Below, one piece after another: positions 32,909 to 41,163 of a DNA stretch of 64,000 nucleotides. Position numbers and translations under genes: made by a program. Location: NCBI GenBank assembly GCA_032334055.1, contig JAUOZS010000001.1:1-64000 (forward strand), read 5' to 3'. Numbering within the stretch: position 1 is the first letter of the stretch; the number at the start of each line of letters is the position of its first letter. Origin of the DNA: Selenomonadales bacterium 4137-cl (GTDB lineage: Bacteria; Bacillota; Negativicutes; Sporomusales; UBA7701). The notes under the pieces were generated by a model. That model was given only the letters and a program-made list of their open reading frames with translations, was not told the DNA's origin and did no database searches.

Positions 32909-32979
32909 TTGCCGCTGCCCAGGGTCGGCGGCTACGCGAGGGCAAATCAGCAAACAATATGCTTGCGGAGGGAAAAGAA

Positions 32980-33141
32980 ATGGCGGAGAAAAAGCTCCCG
33001 GCGCAGGATAGTCTGCCGCCGAGGGTGTGGGAAAAGATCGAGACGGCGGTGAGGGGCATCGGTTACGGCTCGATAACGGTCGTTGTCCAGGATGGAAAGG
33101 TGATCCAGATCGAGATAAACGAGAAAATCCGGCTGGCTTAA
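32980..33141 (+). CDS. yezD: YezD-family (DUF2292) small protein, first copy
   Basis: ATG 32980 follows CGGAGGG by 6 bases. The 53-aa product contains VWEKIETAVRGIGYGSITVV and VQDGKVIQIEINEKIRL, the DUF2292 strand-helix-strand with DGKVxQI. YezD proteins are commonly S-box controlled and linked to sulfur assimilation, with no assigned activity. Confidence 0.85.
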   Translation: MAEKKLPAQDSLPPRVWEKIETAVRGIGYGSITVVVQDGKVIQIEINEKIRLA

Positions 33142-33164
33142 TGAGGATGTAGAGGAGACCAACG

Positions 33165-33356
33165 ATGGACGCGAGGAAAAACGGTGCCGGCAGCTCGGAC
33201 TTTCAGGCTTTGCGGACGGAGATATCAAAAGCTCTCGGCGGTCTGCAATACGGGCAGGTGGTCATCCTGATAAAAGACGGAAAGGTCACTCAGATCGACC
33301 GGACGGAAAAGAGGCGCCTGCCCAGCCTCCAAGGAATTAATGGCGAAGGAATATGA
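33165..33356 (+). CDS. yezD: YezD-family (DUF2292) small protein, second copy
   Basis: A 63-aa paralogue of the preceding gene (EISKALGGLQYGQVVILIKDGKVTQIDRTEKRRL), 23 bases downstream and probably co-transcribed from the SAM-controlled promoter. Confidence 0.85.
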   Translation: MDARKNGAGSSDFQALRTEISKALGGLQYGQVVILIKDGKVTQIDRTEKRRLPSLQGINGEGI

Positions 33357-33371
33357 TTTCGCAAGCAGGTG

Positions 33372-33400
33372 TTGACACAAGTGGGAGCGTGTGCTAAGCT
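33372..33400 (+). promoter_or_regulatory. promoter of the larE'-cysK transcript
   Basis: TTGACA (33372-33377) and TAAGCT (33395-33400) are 17 bases apart, so element B is transcribed from its own promoter. Confidence 0.65.
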
Positions 33401-33410
33401 GGTTGCAAAG

Positions 33411-33486
33411 CAGATATTGTAGCTGATCAGCAAGACTGAAGGCTGAGGATGTCCCGTCAGGGACATGTCCTCAGCCTTGTTTGTTT
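33411..33486 (+). promoter_or_regulatory. unrecognised attenuator-like leader element, copy B
   Basis: GCTGATCAG (33422-33430), then ACTGAAGGC, GAGG, TCCCG and CAGGG as in copy A. AAGGCTGAGGA pairs with TCCTCAGCCTT to make a long hairpin ending in GTTTGTTTTC. It lies between its own promoter and the larE remnant/cysK. Confidence 0.5.
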
Positions 33487-33513
33487 TCGATATTCTCGCT
33501 GGGAGGTGATTAT

Positions 33514-33779
33514 GTGCCGGATATTAACGCAAAACTGCACAAACTCAAGGACCTGCTGGCCGGGATGGGCAGCATTCTTTAAAGGACAGGTCAGGGTCAG
33601 GCACCACGGCGCATTGGCTCGGATCGAGGTGGACGACGGGGGACTGGCCCGCTTCGCCGCCCCGGCTATGGCGAAGGGGATCAACTTGCAAATGAAGGCT
33701 CTCGGCTTTCATCTACGTGGCGGTCGACCTTGCCGGCTACCGCACCGGCAGCATGAATAAGGTGTTGGATAAGAAATAA
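33514..33779 (+). pseudogene. larE: collapsed larE (sulfur transferase) pseudogene
   Basis: GTG 33514 (GGGAGG upstream) starts VPDINAKLHKLKDLLAGMGS, the LarE N-terminus, but ends at TAA 33580 exactly before the PP-loop motif. The sequence then resumes with QVRVRHHGALARIEVDDGGLARF, near the LarE C-terminus. After a further frameshift it ends DLAGYRTGSMNKVLDKK (stop at 33777). About 170 codons, including the ATP-binding and catalytic Cys region, are missing. LarE sacrifices a sulfur atom to build the nickel-pincer cofactor of lactate racemase. Confidence 0.75.
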
Positions 33780-33806
33780 TCAAAAAGGCACAGGAGGCAA
33801 AACACA

Positions 33807-34739
33807 ATGGCTAAAATCGCGAAAAATCTAACCGATCTTATCGGTAATACCCCGCTGCTCGAACTGGCGAACTACGGCGAAAGCAAAGGAGTGGGCGCCA
33901 GAATAGTCGCCAAGCTCGAATACTTCAATCCGCTGTCGAGCGTCAAGGACCGTATCGGTTATGCCATGATCCAGGACGCCGAGGACAGGGGCCTCATCAA
34001 CAAGGATAGCGTCATCATCGAGCCGACCAGCGGCAACACCGGCATCGCCCTGGCCTTCGTCGCCGCCGCCAAAGGGTACCGCCTCATTTTGACCATGCCG
34101 GAAACCTTCAGCATTGAGCGGCGGAACTTGCTGAAGGCGCTCGGTGCCGAACTGGTGCCTACGCCGGGAGCCGAGGGGATGAAGGGGGCCATCGCCCGGG
34201 CCGGGGAGCTGGCGGCGAACACGGCCAATTCCTTCGTGCCCCAGCAGTTCAAGAACCCGGCCAACCCCGCCGTCCACCGCCGTACGACCGCCGAAGAGAT
34301 ATGGAAGGACACCGACGGGCAGGTCGACATCTTCGTCGCCGGCGTCGGCACCGGCGGCACTGTTACCGGCGTTGGTGAAGTCCTTAAAGCGCGCAAGCCG
34401 GGACTCAAAGTCGTCGCCGTCGAACCCGCCGACTCGCCCGTGCTCTCGGGCGGCAAGGCCGGTTCGCATAAGATCCAGGGCATCGGCGCCGGCTTTGTGC
34501 CCGACGTCCTTAATGTTAAGATTATCGACGAGATCATCAAGGTCAGGAACGAAGACGCTTTCGCCACCTCCCGGGCGCTGGCAAAATTGGAAGGGCTGCT
34601 TGTCGGCATATCCAGCGGCGCCGTCGCCCACGCCGCCACCCAACTGGCCCTCAACCCCGAGAACGCCGGTAAGACCATTGTCGCGCTGCTGCCGGATACG
34701 GGGGAAAGATATCTTTCCACGCCGCTGTTTCAGGAATAA
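33807..34739 (+). CDS. cysK: cysteine synthase (O-acetylserine sulfhydrylase)
   Basis: The 310-aa PLP enzyme makes cysteine from O-acetylserine and sulfide. PLP-binding Lys47 lies in SSVKDRIG, followed by the substrate loop [10 protein letters not shown] and the phosphate loop [13 protein letters not shown] 33807 follows AGGAGG. It is 27 bases beyond the larE remnant and probably shares its promoter and the element-B attenuator. Confidence 0.95.
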   Translation: MAKIAKNLTDLIGNTPLLELANYGESKGVGARIVAKLEYFNPLSSVKDRIGYAMIQDAEDRGLINKDSVIIEPTSGNTGIALAFVAAAKGYRLILTMPETFSIERRNLLKALGAELVPTPGAEGMKGAIARAGELAANTANSFVPQQFKNPANPAVHRRTTAEEIWKDTDGQVDIFVAGVGTGGTVTGVGEVLKARKPGLKVVAVEPADSPVLSGGKAGSHKIQGIGAGFVPDVLNVKIIDEIIKVRNEDAFATSRALAKLEGLLVGISSGAVAHAATQLALNPENAGKTIVALLPDTGERYLSTPLFQE

Positions 34740-34941
34740 CGTGGCTTCCGGAAATTTGCGTAGGGGAGAAATTATTCTTTTTTCAGCCACTAGTCTGGTC
34801 TGATAAGTAACCGGTGTTTCTTTTGACCCGTTTTGATAGCTCGGTGCACGTCGAGTGTGGAGGAGTGCTGCAGGGTTGCTGCAAACCGGCAGTACTCGAT
34901 GTTCAGCCAAAAACCATTTTATGGGATTAGTGAGGACAAAT

Positions 34942-34984
34942 AGTGCCCTGCTGTCAGTTGGAGTGATGGCAGGGCACTTTTTGC
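34942..34984. terminator. terminator between convergent genes
   Basis: AGTGCCCTGC (34942-34951) pairs with GCAGGGCACT (34969-34978), then five T residues. The region 34740-34941 holds no gene; inverted segments at about 34850-34910 could form an RNA structure of unknown role. Confidence 0.7.
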
Positions 34985-34985
34985 G

Positions 34986-35294
34986 TTATTTATCGAAAGG
35001 CTTGTCGGCGGCTGTTATTTCCTTCATGGCCGCGTCTATCGCTTCGTTGCTGCCGAATAAGGCAATGGTGCTAACCTGTTGGGGGCAGTTGCCGGTGATT
35101 TCGACGGCAATAACGTTTCCTGCCTTTTGGGCGATATCGGCATAATAAAATAGGCAGGGAAGGTTGGTCTGCACGAGGCCCACAGCATCAAAACGCCTGT
35201 CGGCCAACTGTTCCCTCGCTTCACTCGCCATCCTGCGCGTCAACATGGCCATGGTGCCGGGGCGGGGGGCCCGGATGGTACGGGTAAAGATCAC
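34986..35294 (-). CDS. divergent BMC-domain-like protein
   Basis: The 102-aa product reads FDAVGLVQTNLPCLFYYADI, then AQKAGNVIAVEITGNCPQQV and STIALFGSNEAIDAAMKEI. This follows the microcompartment shell (BMC) order of an xGxVET-like strand, an AAD-like helix, a central strand and a GDVxAVxxA-like helix, but with poor sequence identity and a 30-residue basic N-terminal extension. GTG 35294 has AAGGAGG 7 bases upstream. It lies divergent from the cobalamin-riboswitch-cobT unit and 5 kb from the pdu operon. It may be a specialised shell or a regulatory protein. Confidence 0.5.
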   Translation of the reverse strand: MIFTRTIRAPRPGTMAMLTRRMASEAREQLADRRFDAVGLVQTNLPCLFYYADIAQKAGNVIAVEITGNCPQQVSTIALFGSNEAIDAAMKEITAADKPFDK

Positions 35295-35419
35295 TGGTGG
35301 CACCTCCTTTTTTTGTAGGGTTTTGCAAAAGGTGAGGAAATCCTTGGGACTTTTTTGCCGTATTTCCCATCTTTTTTATTGTCTTTTTACCGGATAAGAT
35401 AATTTTAGGCGGTGATGGT

Positions 35420-35456
35420 AATATCTTGCCGTCCTGGTTTTGGCGGCAGGATATTC
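35420..35456. repeat. inverted repeat in the divergent region upstream of the cobalamin riboswitch
   Basis: AATATCTTGCCG and CGGCAGGATATT (12-bp arms, one wobble) enclose an 11-base loop. It has no T-tract and lies between the minus-strand BMC-like gene and the riboswitch, so it could be an operator. Confidence 0.35.
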
Positions 35457-35504
35457 CCGTCCGGCCGGGGAAGGAACTACCCAAAATTCTGTAATTGAAT
35501 AGCG

Positions 35505-35690
35505 GTCCACCGATCAGGTGCCTCTTTGACGAAGAGGTGAAAAGGGAAGTTCGGACGGGGTTTGCCTGACAGATCCCGAAACGACGCGGTCGCGCCACTG
35601 TAAGCGGGGAACAGCCTTGCGGGAACCACCGGCAACGGGAAGGGGCAAGGGTTGTGTTGATCCGTAGCCAGGAGACCTGCCTGTGAGGCT
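35505..35690 (+). ncRNA. cobalamin riboswitch
   Basis: The B12-riboswitch core is clear: CAGGTGCC, GAAGAGGTGAAAAGGGAA, GCCACTGTAAGCGGGGAACAGCC-type segment (35595-35620) and the B12 box AGCCAGGAGACCTGCC (35665-35680). A terminator follows at 35743. High adenosylcobalamin should reduce cobT. Confidence 0.93.
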
Positions 35691-35742
35691 GTCATATTGT
35701 CCCCGCGCCAGGGATAATGCCAGAGGGAAGGGATTTTTGATA

Positions 35743-35776
35743 CAAAAGCCCTAGCCTTATTGGCTTGGGCTTTTGC
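35743..35776 (+). terminator. expression-platform terminator of the cobalamin riboswitch
   Basis: CAAAAGCCCTAGCC pairs with GGCTTGGGCTTTTG around a short loop, 33 bases before cobT. Confidence 0.75.
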
Positions 35777-35808
35777 TGTTCGATCACAGACGATGAGGAG
35801 GAGTCGGC

Positions 35809-36852
35809 ATGGCTTATCAGGAAAAGGTCGATCTGCTTGTTGACGGAATGGCTAAACCGCCAGGGAGCCTCGGTTTGTTGGAGAAACACGTTAAACGGGT
35901 TTTACTTTGCTGGGGGGAAATGCAGGTTCTAAAGCCTTACCATTTGATTTTTGCCGCCGACAATGGAGTTGTGGAAGAAGGGGTGGCGGCATTTCCGCCG
36001 GTGATTACCTATCTTCAGGCGCAAAATATGGTTGCCGGCCGGGCCACTATCAATGCGTTTTGCCGCTGCTTCAACATACCCTGTGAAGTTATCGACGTAG
36101 GTGTGAATACAATCGAGCCGGTCGGCACGAATCTTAAGCCTGCCAATGGCAGCAGGAACTTTACCAAGGAACCGGCGATGAGCGAAACCGAGTATGAATA
36201 TGTAGGGAAGGCTGTCGCTTGCCGGGTCCAACGGCTGGTGGAAGAACACGGCTGCAACTTATTTTCGTTCGGCGAGATGGGCATCGGCAATACGACGACT
36301 TCTTCAGCCGTATTGCACGGGCTTACGGGCATCGAGCCCGAGTTCGTCGTCGGTTACGGCGCGAGTCCGCCGAATGGCGAACTTGTAAGAAGAAAACGCA
36401 ACACCATCGTAAAGGGGTTGGAGTTGCATAAAGAGGTAATGCTTTCTGTTCACGATATTTTGCGTTGCCTGGGCGGTCTTGATATCGCGGCGATGTGCGC
36501 CGCGATGCTGAAATGTACGGAACTGCGCGTTCCTTTTGTGATCGACGGCTTTATCAGCGCCGTTGCTTTTGCCTGCGCCAGCCGCATCAACGAGCGGGCG
36601 AAACGGTACGCCATTCCGTCCCATCTTTCCAAGGAGCCGGGGATGACTTATGCTTTGCTTCTGGGCGGAATTCTGGCGGACGAGGTGCCGATAAGAGCAA
36701 ACATGGCCCTGGGCGAAGGCACCGGCGCGGTGCTGATGGTGGGGCTGCTGAAGGCGATGCTGCATGCTATCGAATCCACTGCCAGGATGTCCGAATTCGA
36801 GCTGGGCGGGGACGCGGCGGTGAAGGTGGCGGAGCAAATAGGATCTGCATAG
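35809..36852 (+). CDS. cobT: nicotinate-nucleotide--base phosphoribosyltransferase CobT
   Basis: CobT activates the lower-ligand base of cobamides with nicotinate mononucleotide. The 347-aa product shows the N-terminal LAKPPGSLG-like KPPGSLGLLE, the loop FGEMGIGNTTTSSAVL and the catalytic-Glu segment RANMALGEGTGAVLM. Sporomusa relatives make phenolic cobamides using the CobT homologues ArsA and ArsB together; only one gene is present here, so a benzimidazole or adenine base is more likely. It supplies cobamide for the diol dehydratase. Confidence 0.9.
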   Translation: MAYQEKVDLLVDGMAKPPGSLGLLEKHVKRVLLCWGEMQVLKPYHLIFAADNGVVEEGVAAFPPVITYLQAQNMVAGRATINAFCRCFNIPCEVIDVGVNTIEPVGTNLKPANGSRNFTKEPAMSETEYEYVGKAVACRVQRLVEEHGCNLFSFGEMGIGNTTTSSAVLHGLTGIEPEFVVGYGASPPNGELVRRKRNTIVKGLELHKEVMLSVHDILRCLGGLDIAAMCAAMLKCTELRVPFVIDGFISAVAFACASRINERAKRYAIPSHLSKEPGMTYALLLGGILADEVPIRANMALGEGTGAVLMVGLLKAMLHAIESTARMSEFELGGDAAVKVAEQIGSA

Positions 36853-36970
36853 GGCAAGATTGCTTAATTATAGTTATATTTTGCTAATAGGAGGGAAATG
36901 ATTCCTTAATGTCCAAATAGTTCCAATATGACGAGGGAAATCTCTCTGGTTGTGTTGGGAGGGTGGGCCA

Positions 36971-38194
36971 GTGCAAAAGTATAACAGCTTTGCATTGGGT
37001 GAAATCGTCAATACCAAGATCCTGCAGGAGATACAGGATAAATTCTGCGACGCTACGGGGCTGGCGGCCGTGATCGTCGACGTTGACGGCAAGCCTGTCA
37101 CTTCGCCGAGCAATTTCACGAATTTCTGCAAGATGATCCGCGCGAATCCCATCGGCCTGGCCCGCTGCATGGCGAGCGACGACAAGGCCGGACGGAAGGC
37201 GATGGAGAAGCAGCAGCCTGTTATCTACCATTGTCATTCGGGGTTGACCGATTTAGCGGCTCCCATCATTGTCAACAACGAGTATCTGGGGGCGTTTTTA
37301 GCAGGTCAGGTTATTCTGCCGCAGGACGGCGACAGGAGAAATAGGCTGTGGTTCCAGACGGCCGACCTGGGTTTTGCTCCCGAGGTCGTCGAGGAAATTA
37401 CCGGGGTGATTACCGTAGTTCCGGAGAACAGGGTGAAGGCCGCCGCGCAGTTGCTTTACATCATGTCCAACTATATCGTGGAGATGGGCGTGACCAATAT
37501 CACCCAAAGACAGCTGATGACGGAGATGAAGGCCAAGGCCGACCTGGAGACGATGCTCAAGGCGAGCGAACTGAAGGCGTTGCAGTCTCAGGTCAACCCC
37601 CACTTTTTGTTCAATACCCTCAATTCCATCGCCAGGCTGGCGATGCTGGAGGGGGCCGAACGGACACAGAATATGGTGTATGCTCTGTCCGACCTGCTGC
37701 GCAATAATCTGCGGGATTTGGACCAGCTTAGCACTTTGCGGGATGAGATAAATTCCCTCAGGGACTATCTGCTGATTCAGCAGGTGCGTTTCGGCGAAAG
37801 GGTGCAGGCCTATATCGAGATTCGGGAAGATTTGCAAGACATGCTGGTTCCGGTAATGACTCTGCAGCCTCTGGTGGAAAACGCGATTATTCATGGGTTG
37901 GAGCCGAAAAAGGAAGGCGGGGTTGTCCGCGTTTCCGCCAATGTCCAGGACGGGCGCGCGGTGGTAACTGTCGCCGACAGCGGCGTGGGTATGAGCCCGG
38001 AACGTGTCCGGCAGATTTTCCGGGAAGAGAAGCGGGCGGTTTCCAGAGGCCAGACCACCGGGCTGGGAATCATCAATGTCCACAAGCGCATTCAGAATCA
38101 TTTCGGCGGTGAATACGGGGTTATAATTGACGGGCAGCCGGGAAAGGGTACGCTCATTAACGTTCATTTGCCTTATTCCCGGTGCAATTATTAG
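36971..38194 (+). CDS. PocR-domain sensor histidine kinase (LytS type)
   Basis: Residues about 15-165 form a PocR domain (FCDATGLAAVIVDVDGKPVT, FCKMIRANPIGLARC, VIYHCHSGLTDLAAPI), a small-molecule-binding module typical of pdu/cob control. A LytS-type kinase follows with LQSQVNPHFLFNTLNSIARL and an ATPase with ADSGVGMS. No membrane helix is present, so sensing is cytoplasmic, probably of 1,2-propanediol or a related diol. GTG 36971 follows GGGAGGG. 407 aa. Confidence 0.9.
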   Translation: MQKYNSFALGEIVNTKILQEIQDKFCDATGLAAVIVDVDGKPVTSPSNFTNFCKMIRANPIGLARCMASDDKAGRKAMEKQQPVIYHCHSGLTDLAAPIIVNNEYLGAFLAGQVILPQDGDRRNRLWFQTADLGFAPEVVEEITGVITVVPENRVKAAAQLLYIMSNYIVEMGVTNITQRQLMTEMKAKADLETMLKASELKALQSQVNPHFLFNTLNSIARLAMLEGAERTQNMVYALSDLLRNNLRDLDQLSTLRDEINSLRDYLLIQQVRFGERVQAYIEIREDLQDMLVPVMTLQPLVENAIIHGLEPKKEGGVVRVSANVQDGRAVVTVADSGVGMSPERVRQIFREEKRAVSRGQTTGLGIINVHKRIQNHFGGEYGVIIDGQPGKGTLINVHLPYSRCNY

Positions 38195-38208
38195 GCCGGA
38201 GGACGGAC

Positions 38209-39843
38209 ATGTACAGGCTGCTGATTGTCGAGGACGAGCAACTGGAGCGGCAGGGGATCAGGTATATAGTCGAAAAATTTTGCGCGGATATCGGCATCAT
38301 CGGCGAGATCGGCGACGGCGACAGTGCGGTGGAGATCGCCGTCAAGCAGCAGCCCGACATCATCGTCATGGATATCCGCATCCCCGGAATCAATGGCCTG
38401 GAAGCCATCAAACACATCAAACGCGTTACTCCCGAATGCGCCATCATCATTCTTACCGCCTTCGACGAGTTTAGTTATGCCCGCGAGGCCGTCACGCTGG
38501 GGGCGGCCGAATATCTTCTGAAGCCTGTCCGCCCCGGGGAATTGGTCAGGGTTCTTCAGCAGGTTGTCGGTCAGTTGAAAATAACCGAGGAAAAGCGGAC
38601 TGAAGAAGTACAACTCAGACAGTATCTGGACGGAGCAATGCCTTTTATTCAGATGTCTTTTGCCCATGATTTACTGTCAGGTTATTTCGACGACCTGGCA
38701 TTGCTGCGCCAACGGGCCGCCTTTTTAGGCTTGCGGATCGACCCGGGCGTGGTTATCGTAGTCGGTGTCGACCAGTTCAATTTGCTGGCAGTGGATGAAG
38801 ACGAGCTCACAAAACAGGTGCTGAAGCAGAAGATATACCGCAGCGTGTGCGAGGCGGTTGGGGAAGAAGCGCTGGTTACGCCCTTTGCCAATGACAAGAT
38901 TATTGTTATTTTGGGAGTGGAGCAGGGGAAAAGCCGCCTGGAAGCCAAAGACAAGGCACGCGGAGTTGCCGGGAGGATTCGCGACCGCCTTGGTTCGGAT
39001 TTGCGCCAGACGGCTACGGTCGGTGTAGGCTGCTATCACGTGGATGCCCGCGATATTTACAAGTCTTATTGTGAAGCCATGCGAGCATACCAGCAAAGCT
39101 TTTTCTTCGGCACCGATCAGGTTCTCTTTTTTGACGAACTGCCGACAAGCAACTTTGGTCCTTTTGCTTATCCGTTTCAGAATGAGAGAGCGGTTTTGGA
39201 GCAGGTGCGCTGCGGTTATCGCGAGACAGCCAAGGAGAAGCTGAGCTTCTTGCTTGAGCAGATTTTTCGCGATAATACCAGTATCGAGACGGCGAAGGCC
39301 TATGCCTTGGAATTGCTGATAGTTCTCTCGCGGGCGGCGGTCGAGGGGGGCGGCAGTATCGAGAAGATGACATTGCAGAATTTCGCCCTCATAAACCGGC
39401 TGGCGGAGTGCCAGAATCACAGCCAGGTCTATAGTTTGCTCATGAACTCGCTTGACGGGCATATGGACAATATGATCGAGACGATAAAAACCGTCAACAG
39501 CCGGGTAATCAACAGGGCATGCACTTTTATCGCCGACAATTGCAACCGCAATCTTACGCTGGAGGAAGTTGCCCATAATGTTCATTTAAGCCCTTTTTAC
39601 TTCAGTAAGGTTTTCAAAAAGGAGAAAGGCTGCAATTTCGTGGATTTTTTGACGAAGACCCGCGTGGAGCGAGCCAAGAAACTATTGCGCCACCCTGATC
39701 TGAGCGTTGTCCGGGTTGCTCATGAATCGGGGTATCAGGATGCGAGCTATTTCTGCCGGGTGTTTCGCCACGAGGAAGGCATGACACCGAATGAATACCG
39801 GAAAAAATTCCTCGGGCAAAGGTCTTCGGCCGCAACAAAGTAG
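38209..39843 (+). CDS. YesN-type response regulator with AraC HTH
   Basis: The receiver has Asp55 (IIVMDIRIPGINGLEAI). After a 280-residue middle region, the C-terminal AraC HTH (about 440-540) contains TLEEVAHNVHLSPFYFSKVFKKEKGCNFVDFL and DASYFCRVFRHEEGMTPNEYR. It pairs with the PocR kinase (14 bases apart) and should activate the pdu operon 240 bases downstream. 544 aa. Confidence 0.9.
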   Translation: MYRLLIVEDEQLERQGIRYIVEKFCADIGIIGEIGDGDSAVEIAVKQQPDIIVMDIRIPGINGLEAIKHIKRVTPECAIIILTAFDEFSYAREAVTLGAAEYLLKPVRPGELVRVLQQVVGQLKITEEKRTEEVQLRQYLDGAMPFIQMSFAHDLLSGYFDDLALLRQRAAFLGLRIDPGVVIVVGVDQFNLLAVDEDELTKQVLKQKIYRSVCEAVGEEALVTPFANDKIIVILGVEQGKSRLEAKDKARGVAGRIRDRLGSDLRQTATVGVGCYHVDARDIYKSYCEAMRAYQQSFFFGTDQVLFFDELPTSNFGPFAYPFQNERAVLEQVRCGYRETAKEKLSFLLEQIFRDNTSIETAKAYALELLIVLSRAAVEGGGSIEKMTLQNFALINRLAECQNHSQVYSLLMNSLDGHMDNMIETIKTVNSRVINRACTFIADNCNRNLTLEEVAHNVHLSPFYFSKVFKKEKGCNFVDFLTKTRVERAKKLLRHPDLSVVRVAHESGYQDASYFCRVFRHEEGMTPNEYRKKFLGQRSSAATK

Positions 39844-39885
39844 CATATCCCCCACCACGAAGCAATATAAAAGGTGTAAATAAGA

Positions 39886-39908
39886 AAGGACCGGGGGTCC
39901 TTTTTTTA
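39886..39908 (+). terminator. terminator before the pdu operon
   Basis: GGACC pairs with GGTCC across GGG and is followed by seven T residues. The pdu promoter must lie between 39908 and 40083; no strong sigma-A boxes stand out, as expected for an activator-dependent promoter. Confidence 0.6.
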
Positions 39909-40083
39909 TTTTAGCAATAAAAGCCCAAATATTCGCAAAAATATCCGCCGCCCCAGCGTGACCGGAATTTCGCCGGAATTTTAAATGACAAGATACTGCC
40001 GCAAGACGGCAAATGGGTCTCAAGGGGAGACGGCGCGTTGCGCCAATTTGTTTTAGCGTGGAATCTGTATTGGGAGGGGCGCC

Positions 40084-40425
40084 ATGAGTGATGAAAAACC
40101 GCGGGTCATTCAAGAGTATGTGCCGGGAAAACAGGTTACGCTGGCTCATCTGATCGCCCATCCCAGACGGGAATTATGCGAAAAGCTTGGCATCGCATCC
40201 TGCCAGGCTGTCGGCATTCTTACCATTACTCCCTGCGAAGCGGCGATTATTGCCGCCGATATTGCCACCAAGACGGCGGCGGTGGAAATCGGCTTCCTCG
40301 ACCGATTTACCGGCTCGCTGGTGATAACCGGCGGCGTGTCGGCGGTAGAAACGGCGCTGGGCCAGGTGACTGCCCTGTTATCGGAGCGGCTGGGTTTTGC
40401 CGGAGCCCGGCTGACAACCTCCTGA
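40084..40425 (+). CDS. pduU: PduU/EutS-type circularly permuted BMC shell protein
   Basis: The 113-aa product reads [19 protein letters not shown] and [20 protein letters not shown], the EutS/PduU pattern of a circularly permuted BMC fold with an N-terminal strand that forms a small barrel on the hexamer. It heads the operon, whereas in Salmonella pduU lies near the end. 1 base separates it from pduV. Confidence 0.92.
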   Translation: MSDEKPRVIQEYVPGKQVTLAHLIAHPRRELCEKLGIASCQAVGILTITPCEAAIIAADIATKTAAVEIGFLDRFTGSLVITGGVSAVETALGQVTALLSERLGFAGARLTTS

Positions 40426-40426
40426 C

Positions 40427-40867
40427 ATGAAGATTATGGTTGCCGGCCCGGTAGGTGTAGGCAAGACGTCACTTATCTACGCGCTGAAAAAAATCAACTC
40501 GGCGGCAAGGAAAACCCAGGCTATCGCCTTTATCGGCGATGCAATCGACACGCCGGGAGAATACGCCCAGATTCCCCGTTTTTATTCTGCGCTGATGGTA
40601 ACGTCGCTGGAAGCGGAAGTGGTGTTGCTGCTGAGCGATGCTGCCGACCCGGCGGTTACTTTACCGCCGAATTTCGCCGGGATGTTTGCCAGGCCGATTG
40701 TCGGCGTGGTCACGAAGATCGATCTGCCTTGCGCCGACCCGGCGAAAGCCGAGAGTCGTCTCCGGCAAGCGGGAGTCACAGCGGAAGTTTTCCCTGTTTC
40801 AACCTTGTCCGGTGAAGGTATTGACGCTCTTTATCAGTTTCTCAAGGAAAGGAGGTGCGATTTATGA
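40427..40867 (+). CDS. pduV: PduV/EutP-type small GTPase
   Basis: The 146-aa product has a P-loop [10 protein letters not shown], switch DxPG-like [10 protein letters not shown] and the base-recognition motif TKID. PduV/EutP proteins associate with the shell protein PduU and affect compartment placement. Its end overlaps the next start by 4 bases. Confidence 0.9.
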   Translation: MKIMVAGPVGVGKTSLIYALKKINSAARKTQAIAFIGDAIDTPGEYAQIPRFYSALMVTSLEAEVVLLLSDAADPAVTLPPNFAGMFARPIVGVVTKIDLPCADPAKAESRLRQAGVTAEVFPVSTLSGEGIDALYQFLKERRCDL

Positions 40868-41139
40868 GCGAAGCTTTGGGTTTGGTAGAAACCAAAGGTT
40901 TGGTCGGCGCAATCGAGGCCGCCGACGCAATGGTAAAGGCTGCGAATGTTCTTCTGGTAGGTTATGAGAAAATCGGTTCGGGTCTGGTTACCGTCATGGT
41001 GCGGGGCGACGTGGGGGCGGTGAAGGCCGCCACTGACGCCGGAGCAGCCGCGGCCCAGAAGGTGGGCGAGGTGGTATCGGTCCATGTCATTCCGCGGCCG
41101 CACGCCGATGTGGAAAAAATTCTTCCCAAGCTAAAGTAA
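40864..41139 (+). CDS. pduA: PduA/PduJ-type BMC hexamer shell protein
   Basis: A standard 91-aa BMC domain protein ([52 protein letters not shown]). It forms the main hexameric facets. ATG 40864 follows GGAGGTG. A close paralogue is encoded at 47700. Confidence 0.95.
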   Translation: MSEALGLVETKGLVGAIEAADAMVKAANVLLVGYEKIGSGLVTVMVRGDVGAVKAATDAGAAAAQKVGEVVSVHVIPRPHADVEKILPKLK

Positions 41140-41163
41140 GCAGAAATATGGAGGTGGATATCC

